From contig CAMEQX010000033.1 of NCBI GenBank assembly GCA_945933905.1, forward strand, positions 1 to 9,470: DNA of 9,470 bases, read 5' to 3'. The DNA is from an uncultured Clostridia bacterium. Its GTDB lineage: Bacteria; Bacillota; Clostridia; Oscillospirales; Ruminococcaceae. Below, piece after piece: positions 1 through 6,259 of the stretch; position 1 is the stretch's first letter; each line of letters begins with the position of its first letter. A model generated the notes under the pieces. The model ran no database searches. It saw nothing but the letters and a program-made list of their open reading frames with translations, and had not been told where the DNA came from. The position numbers and the translations under genes were made by a program.

Positions 1-1581
1 TGAAGCCGCCGTGCAAAATCCCGCGAATTTCCACTCGGTATCGCAGCCCGGGTCGTTCGGGTTAAAGCACGCGTAGATGTCGTCGTAGTGGTTGTCGGCA
101 AGCCCCGTGTTGAACGCGGCAAACTGTCTGTCGTTTGAGATGCAGACCTTTTTCTCGCGCATAAGTCGGCTGAACGTGTATTTGATGTACTGAATTAAAA
201 TCCGATAATGCCCGTTTGAAGAGCCGCGGAAATCCCATTCCTCGTCAACCGCTTTTGAGGCGAGCTCCGAAAGGAAATTTGACCAGCTTCCCAAAAACGC
301 GAAGCATTCAAGCTGCTTTCCGGGGTTGACAAAACGAGGATTTTTCTCGCGCAATCCTGTGTCAACGAAGTACAAAAACCACTCTTTTCCCTCGTAGGTG
401 CTCGGCTTCAGCGTGAGCTCAACGTGCGTGCCGTCCCTTTTCTGATAACGCACGGGGAAAATCAGCTTGTTTTCAAAGGAGCGAATTAGGTTATTCTCGC
501 GAGCGTTTTCAAAATCCGCGTTTATGTCGTTCACCATCGCGAAATAATCTTTCTTCACGCCGTTTTCCTCAAGAAACTTTTCGAGAATTGCCATCGGTTT
601 TGTCGGCAAGTTGCAGAAATCCGAAAGTCTTCCCGCGGGAACAGTCGTTTTGCTCGGGGAAAATTCGTTTCTGCGATAGCTCTCGGTTGAAATCGGCTCG
701 CTTCTGAACGCGCGTTTTTCCTCAAAATCGGGCTTTTTGTCCATTTCCTTTATGGTTATCATAACCTGCGGAACGCCGCCCAGCACAATGTCGTCCATCA
801 CCAAAAACGGCATCTGCGCGAGATAATCCTTCATCTTGTAAAAGCCGTATTTCATTCGGTCAACGCCGTGGTCTGTGAGGAATTTGCTTATCGTTGCCAT
901 ATGAATAGGCGTTTCCGTCTGGAAATTGTCGGTGAGCATTCGATAAATCTTGTTTTTCTCCTCCGAGGGAATTTCCGGAGTAACAATCCTTCGTTCAAAC
1001 ACGCCTTGACGGGAAATCTGCGTTTTCTCGAATGAAAAATACAAGCTTTTTCCAAAGGGACTTAGATTTTTCGTAACAATTCCGTTTACAAGCATTCCGT
1101 CAACGCAGTAATCTATCGGGAAAGTATAACGCTCCGCGAAAAAATCCAGCTTTTGATTTTGCTTTGCCTCGTCAAATTTTCGATAAACCTCGCCTTTCAT
1201 CTGCTGAACGCTCAACCCGTTTCCAAGAACCTTCGTGAGCGCAAACAGCGATTGCTGCGTCATTTCAATAATATCATCGTTCAAAATAATGTTCCGTGAA
1301 CCGAAAAAGCTGTCGGCGGGATGACAGGAGTTGTCCGAGAAATCGCGCTCTCCCGCCTTCCAAGCCTTAATTTGAATAAAATCATTGTTGTTGTCGTCCT
1401 GAAAAGCAAACATCTCGGGGCAATCCTCCGCAAGCTCCCTGAAAGAGCCGTACCCCATCTGCTCGGGCGAACAGCCGTTTGTTACAAGCCACTCGCACAC
1501 CCTTGAAACCTTATACAGCCCCGGGTCCGTAAACTGTCTTTTGATACATTCGTATAACGATGTTTTTTCTTCGTTTGTCAA
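1..1581 (-). CDS. LOTUS/OST-HTH-like and DUF3825 domain protein, C-terminus outside window
   Basis: The frame is open for 527 codons from a TTG at 1581 to the window edge. I read it by hand and met no stop. A TGA lies in frame a few codons upstream and the next in-frame ATG is around codon 42, so TTG is the only start that fits the AGGAG at 1588-1592 (6-nt spacing). Residues ~5-70 look like a LOTUS/OST-HTH winged helix (YKVSRVCEWL, then YGSFREL and a PEMFAF strand). Residues ~208-277 look like a second copy (IHMATISKFLTDHGV, YGFYKMKDYL). Residues ~425-527 match my recollection of DUF3825 (AFLGSWSNF, EEWDFRG, IQYIKYTFSRL, AAFNTGLADNHYDDIYA, GFC). LOTUS domains bind RNA in known families, and DUF3825 has been suggested to be a nucleic-acid-binding fold; the function here is inferred. 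It lies 16 nt after a membrane protein gene and is probably co-transcribed and coupled with it. DUF3825 is a confident call; the LOTUS calls are moderate. Confidence 0.8.
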   Translation of the reverse strand, partial: MTNEEKTSLYECIKRQFTDPGLYKVSRVCEWLVTNGCSPEQMGYGSFRELAEDCPEMFAFQDDNNNDFIQIKAWKAGERDFSDNSCHPADSFFGSRNIILNDDIIEMTQQSLFALTKVLGNGLSVQQMKGEVYRKFDEAKQNQKLDFFAERYTFPIDYCVDGMLVNGIVTKNLSPFGKSLYFSFEKTQISRQGVFERRIVTPEIPSEEKNKIYRMLTDNFQTETPIHMATISKFLTDHGVDRMKYGFYKMKDYLAQMPFLVMDDIVLGGVPQVMITIKEMDKKPDFEEKRAFRSEPISTESYRRNEFSPSKTTVPAGRLSDFCNLPTKPMAILEKFLEENGVKKDYFAMVNDINADFENARENNLIRSFENKLIFPVRYQKRDGTHVELTLKPSTYEGKEWFLYFVDTGLREKNPRFVNPGKQLECFAFLGSWSNFLSELASKAVDEEWDFRGSSNGHYRILIQYIKYTFSRLMREKKVCISNDRQFAAFNTGLADNHYDDIYACFNPNDPGCDTEWKFAGFCTAAS

Positions 1582-1587
1582 AGCTTT

Positions 1588-1592
1588 CTCCT
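1588..1592 (-). promoter_or_regulatory. Ribosome binding site that fixes the TTG start
   Basis: AGGAG on the minus strand lies 6 nt before the TTG at 1579-1581, in the 16-nt gap after the upstream stop codon. No ATG or GTG in the same frame is available nearby, so this site decides the start. Confidence 0.7.
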
Positions 1593-1597
1593 TTCAA

Positions 1598-2605
1598 TTA
1601 TTGAGAAGATGAAGAATTATCGCTTTCTTCCTCTTCCAAATCCTGTAAATCCTCAAGATAACTAAAATCTTCAATATAGATATAATCTACCATTTCCATC
1701 AGTTTTGTTTCAGAATAATCCTGAACATATTTTCCGATAACATCAAGCGAATAGGTATTAAACGCGGTTTCGTTGTAAAAATGAAAATCCGTGACGTTTA
1801 TCCCCATTATCCGATAGCCCTCGATTATCTTTTTGCAGTCGGAAACAAACGCTCTCGGGTCGGCAAATCCCCCGCCGAACTCAATGTTTATCACGATTTT
1901 ATCTCCCGCAGAAAGCGCGTCAAGCCCTTTTGTAATCGCGGTTCCCTCGGGGTTCAGGTCAACGATTGCCTCAACCGATTTCAAATCCGCGCAGTTTCTC
2001 AGCTCTTTGTAGGTTCTGTCGTAAATCTCCGCAGCGATGGTTCGGCTGTTGTATTCGATTGTGTCCTGCTTGTAGGAAGCGTTCATCATCACACACGCCA
2101 CGCAGCAGCCCACGGTCAAAACTCCCGAAATGATAATACTCGGGATATTGATTTTCAGTTTCCCTCGCGCAATCATCTGATTGAACAAAATCTCAATTCC
2201 AACCAGAATAGCGGCAATCGGCGACAGCTTCAGCGGCAGGAAATAGTCCGGTTCCTTCGAGAACAGCGTCACAATCATCACAACGCCGAGAAAAATCAGA
2301 ATAAGTCCCAGCGAGACAATTCCCACGCCCTTGTTTGCAATCCCCGCAGTAATGCGCTCTCCCCTTGTCTGAGGGCGCTTTCTCTCCCTTTGCGAGCGCT
2401 TCTCAAGCACCTCGTCAAGCGCGTCCAGCAGCTTTTTGTCCTGCTCCTCCAAAGAAATCTGTCGTGCCTCCACGCGCGAAAGCTGCTCAGCATAAGCGCG
2501 CGCCTCCTCGGTATTCTGAGGATTGTCGTCAACCGCAATTCCCCCGCGTGCGTTTTCCTCAGGATTTATCGCGTTTTCACTCGGCTGATTGTTTTCAACG
2601 TCCAT
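1598..2605 (-). CDS. Unrecognised membrane protein, three predicted helices with C-terminal soluble domain
   Basis: This is a 335-residue protein starting at the ATG at 2605, with AGGAGG at 2612-2617 (6-nt spacing). The frame stays open upstream to 2863, but those 86 codons would cross the promoter and terminator and run into gap, so the longer start is rejected. Residues 1-90 are polar and charged, with a likely amphipathic or coiled-coil helix around 35-75 (EARAYAEQLSRVEARQ, then E/K-rich) and a basic stretch at 70-85. Three hydrophobic segments follow, at about 93-115, 125-144 and 153-175 (the third contains GCCVACVMM). Residues ~180-315 are soluble and mixed alpha/beta, containing DKIVINIEFGGGFADPRAF. 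The tail is acidic and ends in SSSSQ. No enzymatic motif is evident and I do not recognise the family. It is first in a two-gene unit with the DUF3825 protein, so a joint membrane/RNA-linked role is possible but only inferred. Confidence 0.8.
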   Translation of the reverse strand: MDVENNQPSENAINPEENARGGIAVDDNPQNTEEARAYAEQLSRVEARQISLEEQDKKLLDALDEVLEKRSQRERKRPQTRGERITAGIANKGVGIVSLGLILIFLGVVMIVTLFSKEPDYFLPLKLSPIAAILVGIEILFNQMIARGKLKINIPSIIISGVLTVGCCVACVMMNASYKQDTIEYNSRTIAAEIYDRTYKELRNCADLKSVEAIVDLNPEGTAITKGLDALSAGDKIVINIEFGGGFADPRAFVSDCKKIIEGYRIMGINVTDFHFYNETAFNTYSLDVIGKYVQDYSETKLMEMVDYIYIEDFSYLEDLQDLEEEESDNSSSSQ

Positions 2606-2611
2606 TTTTTT

Positions 2612-2617
2612 CCTCCT
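2612..2617 (-). promoter_or_regulatory. Ribosome binding site fixing the start of the membrane protein
   Basis: AGGAGG on the minus strand lies 6 nt before the ATG at 2605. It supports the 335-residue product over the longer open frame that runs into gap. Confidence 0.8.
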
Positions 2618-2638
2618 TTCAGTTTTTTTCCTAATAAA

Positions 2639-2667
2639 ATTATAACAGATTTCCGTTTGCTTGTCAA
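2639..2667 (-). promoter_or_regulatory. Consensus SigA-type promoter of the membrane protein/DUF3825 unit
   Basis: On the minus strand, TTGACA (2662-2667) is separated by exactly 17 nt from TATAAT (2639-2644); both hexamers match the consensus in full. Transcription should start near 2632, giving a leader of about 27 nt that contains the AGGAGG site. It lies just beyond the gap terminator, so the two-gene unit has its own promoter. Confidence 0.88.
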
Positions 2668-2719
2668 TGGAGAAATATCGCGCAAATAGCTGTAAAAAAG
2701 CGCATTTTGACAAAACTAC

Positions 2720-2749
2720 AAAAAATGCTCCCGAAAAAATCGGGAGCAT
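2720..2749 (-). terminator. Rho-independent terminator of gap
   Basis: Read on the minus strand, ATGCTCCCGA (2740-2749 side) pairs perfectly with TCGGGAGCAT (2725-2734 side) across a 5-nt T loop, giving a 10-bp stem. A run of six T follows (2720-2725, partly in the stem). It begins 16 nt after the gap stop codon. Confidence 0.92.
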
Positions 2750-2765
2750 CTTTGAAAGCCTTGAA

Positions 2766-3800
2766 TTAAAGCTCTGCGAAGTACTTGATGGTTCTAACCA
2801 TCTGAGAAGTGTAGGAGTTCTCGTTGTCGTACCAAGAAACAACCTGTACTTCATAGAGGTCATCGGAAATCTTGCAAACCATTGTCTGAGTTGCGTCGAA
2901 GAGAGAACCGTATCTCATACCGATAACGTCGGAAGAAACAATCTGATCCTCGTTGTAGCCGAAGGACTCGGAAGCAGCAGCCTTCATAGCAGCGTTGATG
3001 CCTTCCTTGGTTACGTTTGCACCCTTAACAACAGCGGTAAGGATGGTGGTCGAACCGGTAGGAACGGGAACGCGCTGTGCAGAACCGATGAGCTTGCCGT
3101 TGAGCTCGGGAATTACAAGACCGATTGCCTTAGCAGCACCGGTGGAGTTAGGAACGATGTTAGCAGCGCCTGCTCTTGCTCTTCTGAGGTCGCCCTTTCT
3201 GTGAGGACCGTCGAGAATCATCTGGTCGCCTGTGTAAGCGTGAATGGTGCTCATGATACCGCTCTGAATGGGAGCATAATCGTTGAGAGCCTTAGCCATA
3301 GGAGCAAGGCAGTTGGTGGTGCAGGAAGCAGCGGAGATGATAGTATCATCAGCTGTAAGAGTGTTCTCGTTTACGCTGTAAACGATGGTCTTGAGGTCGT
3401 TGCCTGCGGGAGCAGAAATAACAACCTTCTTTGCGCCTGCGTCAATGTGAGCCTGGCTCTTGTCCTTAGAGCAGTAGAAACCGGTGCACTCGAGAACTAC
3501 GTCAACGCCGATTTCACCCCAAGGAAGATCCTTTGCGTCCTTCTCTGCGTAAATCTTAAGAGTCTTGCCGTCAACAGTGATGGTGTTAGCCTCATCGTCA
3601 GCGGAAACAGTGTGAAGATTTTCGCCGATAACGCCGCAGTAGCCCTTCTGCGCGGTGTCATACTTCAAAAGATTTGCGAGCATCGAAGGCTTGGTAAGGT
3701 CGTTGATAGCAACTACCTCATAACCCTCTGCGCCAAACATCTGTCTGAACGCAAGACGTCCGATACGTCCGAAACCGTTAATTGCAACTTTAACTGCCAT
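2766..3800 (-). CDS. gap: Type I glyceraldehyde-3-phosphate dehydrogenase
   Basis: This 344-residue enzyme oxidatively phosphorylates glyceraldehyde-3-phosphate to 1,3-bisphosphoglycerate in the cytosol, producing NADH in glycolysis. The N-terminal Rossmann fold shows INGFGRIGR (residues 8-16) and AINDL (31-35), whose Asp34 is typical of NAD preference. The active site [12 protein letters not shown] places the catalytic Cys at 160, and HAYT supplies His187. Other family signatures are [20 protein letters not shown] (207-226), VPVPTGS and WYDNENSY (323-330). Length and ends match the family. AGGAGG lies 9 nt before the ATG. It is monocistronic: its own strong promoter lies upstream and a clear terminator follows. 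Codon use favours C-ending AAC, GAC, TTC and ATC, CGT or AGA for Arg, and GCA/GCT for Ala, unlike the GCG/CGC-rich neighbours, as expected of a highly expressed gene. Confidence 0.98.
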   Translation of the reverse strand: MAVKVAINGFGRIGRLAFRQMFGAEGYEVVAINDLTKPSMLANLLKYDTAQKGYCGVIGENLHTVSADDEANTITVDGKTLKIYAEKDAKDLPWGEIGVDVVLECTGFYCSKDKSQAHIDAGAKKVVISAPAGNDLKTIVYSVNENTLTADDTIISAASCTTNCLAPMAKALNDYAPIQSGIMSTIHAYTGDQMILDGPHRKGDLRRARAGAANIVPNSTGAAKAIGLVIPELNGKLIGSAQRVPVPTGSTTILTAVVKGANVTKEGINAAMKAAASESFGYNEDQIVSSDVIGMRYGSLFDATQTMVCKISDDLYEVQVVSWYDNENSYTSQMVRTIKYFAEL

Positions 3801-3838
3801 TGGAATCTACCTCCTGAAAATTAAAAAAATTAGATTTC

Positions 3839-3858
3839 TTGCCGAGATTTCCCGACAA
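3839..3858 (-). other. Hairpin in the gap mRNA leader
   Basis: On the transcribed strand, TTGTCGGG and CTCGGCAA flank a 4-nt AAAT loop. This gives an 8-bp RNA stem with two G-U wobbles, which would be mismatches on the opposite strand. It lies between the predicted start near 3870 and the AGGAGG at 3810-3815. A T run (3822-3828) follows only after a gap of about 10 nt, so it is more likely a leader or stability element than a terminator. Confidence 0.4.
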
Positions 3859-3876
3859 TTATATCTTATCATATCT

Positions 3877-3905
3877 ATTATACAAAATTTTCGCAACTTT
3901 ATCAA
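3877..3905 (-). promoter_or_regulatory. Strong SigA-type promoter of gap
   Basis: On the minus strand, TTGATA (3900-3905) lies 17 nt from TATAAT (3877-3882). The -10 is a full match and the -35 matches five of six. The implied leader is about 70 nt. The surrounding DNA is AT-rich. Confidence 0.82.
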
Positions 3906-3935
3906 GATACTTTGGCAATTTTTCGCGCCGATTTA

Positions 3936-3974
3936 TGTAAATTTTACACGGTTGATTTTGTGCAACTTTCACAA
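3936..3974. promoter_or_regulatory. Possible operator region upstream of gap
   Basis: Two dyads lie 31-70 nt upstream of the gap -35. TGTAAATTTTACA (3936-3948) is a perfect 6-bp inverted repeat around one base. TTGTGCAACTTTCACAA (3958-3974) has 5-bp arms, 7 nt apart. The second resembles the Rex redox-repressor consensus TTGTGAAnnnnTTCACAA but is one base short, so the identity is speculative. The remainder of the 268-nt gap between the pseudouridine synthase and gap genes (3801-4068) holds the promoter, the leader hairpin and an AT-rich dyad at 4013-4033. Confidence 0.3.
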
Positions 3975-4012
3975 ATCGCTGCTACAAAAGCCCATTATAT
4001 ATGGAAATCAAC

Positions 4013-4033
4013 CAAAATTCACACAACATTTTG
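4013..4033. repeat. AT-rich dyad after the pseudouridine synthase gene
   Basis: CAAAAT (4013-4018) and ATTTTG (4028-4033) form a 6-bp inverted repeat around a 9-nt loop, 35 nt past the stop codon. The flank AACCAAAATTCAC (4010-4022) recurs as AACCAAAATCCAC at 7398-7410. No GC-rich intrinsic terminator was found after this operon, so a weak terminator role is possible. Confidence 0.3.
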
Positions 4034-4068
4034 TACCTTGCTTATCGATAAAAACATACGAAAATCCG

Positions 4069-4138
4069 CTATTTAAACAGCTTCACAAACCAAATCCCGC
4101 CGGGATTTGCCACGGAAAACTCGCGTCCGTTTAAATAG
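4069..4138. repeat. Nested inverted repeats at the 3' end of the pseudouridine synthase gene
   Basis: The outer arms CTATTTAAAC (4069-4078) and GTTTAAATAG (4129-4138) are perfect 10-bp complements. Inside them, CAAATCCCG (4091-4099) and CGGGATTTG (4101-4109) form a perfect 9-bp palindrome around one base. The structure codes for the last residues and spans the TAG stop. No T tract directly follows the inner stem. Confidence 0.6.
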
Positions 4139-5034
4139 GAAAGCGCGCCCGCGTCGGTTGTAAAGCAAAATTTCAGCTTGTACGAGCAAAGCGCCTGCGT
4201 TTTCGCGCCGTACTTTTTATTCTGCGAATTGTCGCCGTATTTTCCGTCCCCGAGCAGCGCGCAGCCGATGTGAGCGAAATGCGCGCGGATTTGGTGAGTT
4301 CGCCCCGTCAGCAAATCCACTTCAACCAGCGAAAGCTCACCCTTACTTTCAAGCACGCGGTATTTCGTCTTTATCGTCAAAAAATCGGGCTGCGGCTTGT
4401 CCGAGATACCCACGCGGTACTCCTCGGAAATCTTCTTCAGATACGCCGTCAAAACAGCCTCGCTCGGCTTCGGTGTGCCGAAAACCGCGCAGAGATACAG
4501 CTTTTCGAGTTCCCTGTCGCGCAGCTTTTGGTTGAGGATACGCAGCGCCTCCGCGTTTTTCGCGGCAATCACAATCCCGCTTGTGTTGCGGTCAATTCGG
4601 TTCACAAGCGCGGGTGTAAAGCTGTTTTCGTCCTCGGGCACAAACTCGCCCTTCCGATAAAGATAACTCAGAATGCGGTTTATCAGCGTGTCCGCGGTGT
4701 TTTCGTTGTCCTCGTGAACAACCAGCCCGCAAGGCTTGTCGCAGAGCAGAATGTTTTCGTCCTCGTAGATGACGTTTATTTCCGCGGAAATATCCCGAAA
4801 ATCGTTCGTGCGTTCAAGCGGCTTCTTCGAGAGCAGCTCGTCGCTCAGATAAAACCTGAAAACGTCGCCCTCTTTTAAGATAACGTTCGGTTCAACCCGC
4901 GCGCCGTTCAGCTTTATACGCTTTTTCCTCATCAGCTTGCAGACAAGCGAAGACTTCAAATTCGGGTACGCTTTTGACAAAAAGCGGTCGGCGCGCTGTC
5001 CCGCGTCGTTTTTTCCAATCGTGATTTCGGTCAT
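4069..5034 (-). CDS. RluA-family (RluC/RluD-like) RNA pseudouridine synthase
   Basis: This is a 321-residue enzyme predicted to isomerise uridine to pseudouridine in RNA, most likely 23S rRNA; the target site cannot be told from sequence. Residues ~12-65 form an S4-type RNA-binding domain (QRADRFLSKAYP, RKKRIKLNGARV, LKEGDVFRFYL). The catalytic domain begins near residue 88 with VIYEDENILLCDKPCGLVVH. The RIDRNTSG motif (146-153) provides the catalytic Asp148, and EKLYLC and TGRTHQIRAH (243-252) follow. The start at 5034 overlaps the upstream stop as ATGA, and the family usually begins about ten residues before the S4 domain. A start at 5064 (331 residues, weak GAGG four nt upstream) is possible but less likely. 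It is the last gene of the typA unit, and its coupling to the GNAT gene implies co-translation. Confidence 0.94.
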   Translation of the reverse strand: MTEITIGKNDAGQRADRFLSKAYPNLKSSLVCKLMRKKRIKLNGARVEPNVILKEGDVFRFYLSDELLSKKPLERTNDFRDISAEINVIYEDENILLCDKPCGLVVHEDNENTADTLINRILSYLYRKGEFVPEDENSFTPALVNRIDRNTSGIVIAAKNAEALRILNQKLRDRELEKLYLCAVFGTPKPSEAVLTAYLKKISEEYRVGISDKPQPDFLTIKTKYRVLESKGELSLVEVDLLTGRTHQIRAHFAHIGCALLGDGKYGDNSQNKKYGAKTQALCSYKLKFCFTTDAGALSYLNGREFSVANPGGIWFVKLFK

Positions 5035-5495
5035 TTGCTCGGTTTTGCGCGGTGAACATAGCACCTCGCGCTCTCCTCTTCATTGCCCTCTTCGCGAACC
5101 ATACACAAAAATTCCCAGCCGTATCTCTCGTAAAAGGACGTGTGGTCGGTCAAGAGGTAAAGCGTGTCCACGCCGAGTTTTTCCATATCCGCGCAGACAA
5201 AATTCAGCAATTTTCCCGCAATTCCCTTGCCGCGCTGCGCTTTTTCGGTGTAAACCGCGCAGACGTTCGGTGCGAGGTCTTTTCGCTCGTGGAAATCGTT
5301 TTCGATAACTCCAAGCCCGCCGACAATCTCGCCGTTTTCCATCGCCAGATACCACTGCGGAACGCTTTTTCCGCTATTCAGACAGTCGCCGATGCTTTCC
5401 TCATAAGCGCTCTTCGGTATTCCCCACTTTGCGTGAAACCACTGCGCCGCTCTTTCGGCAAGTTCGGGGTGTTCACGAATTTTCAGAATTTCCAT
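5031..5495 (-). CDS. GNAT family N-acetyltransferase
   Basis: This 154-residue protein is a predicted acetyl-CoA-dependent acyltransferase of the GNAT fold. The acetyl-CoA pyrophosphate loop is visible as QRGKGIA (87-93) after a beta strand (APNVCAVYTEKA), and FYERYGWEF (121-129) is the usual motif B C-terminal signature. The central GEIVGGLGVIENDFH strand pair also fits. The substrate cannot be predicted; the family includes protein, antibiotic and small-molecule acetyltransferases. The ATG at 5495 has GGAG at 5503-5506 (7-nt spacing). It follows the typA stop by 18 nt, and its TGA overlaps the next ATG by 4 nt, so it lies inside the typA operon. It lacks the features of RimI-type ribosomal acetylases that I would recognise, so a ribosome link rests on position alone. 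Confidence 0.9.
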   Translation of the reverse strand: MEILKIREHPELAERAAQWFHAKWGIPKSAYEESIGDCLNSGKSVPQWYLAMENGEIVGGLGVIENDFHERKDLAPNVCAVYTEKAQRGKGIAGKLLNFVCADMEKLGVDTLYLLTDHTSFYERYGWEFLCMVREEGNEEESARCYVHRAKPSK

Positions 5496-5513
5496 AAGAA
5501 TTCTCCGTTTTGT

Positions 5514-6239
5514 TTACTTTTTCAGCTTTGCCTCCGCCTTCAAGCGCAGGTCGCGTTCAAGGATTGTCTTTCTGATACGGATATTTTTCGGTGTAACCTC
5601 GACAAGCTCGTCGTCCTGAATAAACTCAAGGCTCTCCTCAAGGCTCATCTGCTTGCACGGAATAAGCCGCAGCGCGTCATCCGAGCCGGAAGCGCGCGTG
5701 TTTGTGAGGTGCTTTTTCTTGCAGACGTTTACGACGATATCGCCTGCCTTGGGTGACACGCCGACAATCATTCCCTCATAAACGGGAACGCCCGCTCCGA
5801 TAAAGAGCGTGCCGCGCTCTTGAGCGTTGAAAAGACCGTAGGTAATCGAAGTGCCCGTTTCCCACGCAACAAGCGAACCTACCGTTCTTCTCGGAATTTC
5901 TCCGTAATAGGGCTTGTAGCTGTCGAAAACGGAGTTCATAACGCCCTCGCCCTTGGTGTCGGTCAAAAACTCGCTTCGATAGCCGAAAAGTCCGCGCGAA
6001 GGAACGAGATATTCAAGTCTGGTGCGGCTGCCGACAGGGTGCATTTCAACAAGCTCACCCTTGCGCTGTCCCATTTTCTCCATAACAGAGCCGACCGAGG
6101 TCTCGGGAACGTCGATTACAAGCCGCTCGACAGGCTCGCATTTAACGCCGTCAATCTCCTTGTAAAGAACGCGCGGCGTGCTCACGGAAAGCTCGTAGCC
6201 CTCTCTGCGCATTGTTTCGATGAGGATTGACAGGTGCAT
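5514..6239 (-). CDS. typA: TypA/BipA GTPase, C-terminal fragment of a broken gene
   Basis: These 241 codons encode the end of TypA. They cover the last part of domain III (HLSILIETMRREGYE), the EF-G domain V-like region (ERLVIDVPETSVGSVMEKMGQRKGEL through VPSRGLFGYRSEFLT) and the TypA-specific C-terminal domain (GSLVAWETG, YEGMIVGVSP, LTNTRASGSD, DDELVEVTPKNIRIRK). The ATG at 6239 is the first Met in the frame, not a natural start: family-like residues continue upstream in the same frame ([16 protein letters not shown]). No good ribosome binding site precedes it. The fragment is out of frame with the N-terminal piece because of the lesion near 6284-6290. On its own it lacks the GTPase domain and would not be functional. 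It ends 18 nt before the GNAT gene. Confidence 0.9.
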   Translation of the reverse strand: MHLSILIETMRREGYELSVSTPRVLYKEIDGVKCEPVERLVIDVPETSVGSVMEKMGQRKGELVEMHPVGSRTRLEYLVPSRGLFGYRSEFLTDTKGEGVMNSVFDSYKPYYGEIPRRTVGSLVAWETGTSITYGLFNAQERGTLFIGAGVPVYEGMIVGVSPKAGDIVVNVCKKKHLTNTRASGSDDALRLIPCKQMSLEESLEFIQDDELVEVTPKNIRIRKTILERDLRLKAEAKLKK

Positions 6240-6259
6240 TTCACCGCGTCCCGCAACAT

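Noticed and set aside
1781..2689. Plus-strand open frame of about 300 codons opposite the membrane protein gene
   Set aside because: Its translation is rich in R, H and N without hydrophobic or motif structure. It also crosses the consensus promoter and ribosome site of the minus-strand gene.
2606..2863. Upstream extension of the membrane protein to a start at 2863
   Set aside because: The extension would run through the gap terminator, the gap 3' end and the consensus promoter. The ATG at 2605 has an ideal ribosome binding site.
2661..3824. Long plus-strand open frame opposite gap (387 codons)
   Set aside because: It is antisense to a textbook GAPDH gene. Its translation is low-complexity S/V/N-rich with no family features, and it lacks a ribosome binding site.
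3991..4003. CCATTATATATGG palindrome-like motif and a TATAAT upstream of gap
   Set aside because: No -35 box lies at a suitable distance (best candidate spacing 21 nt) and the arms are only 4 bp in AT-rich DNA.
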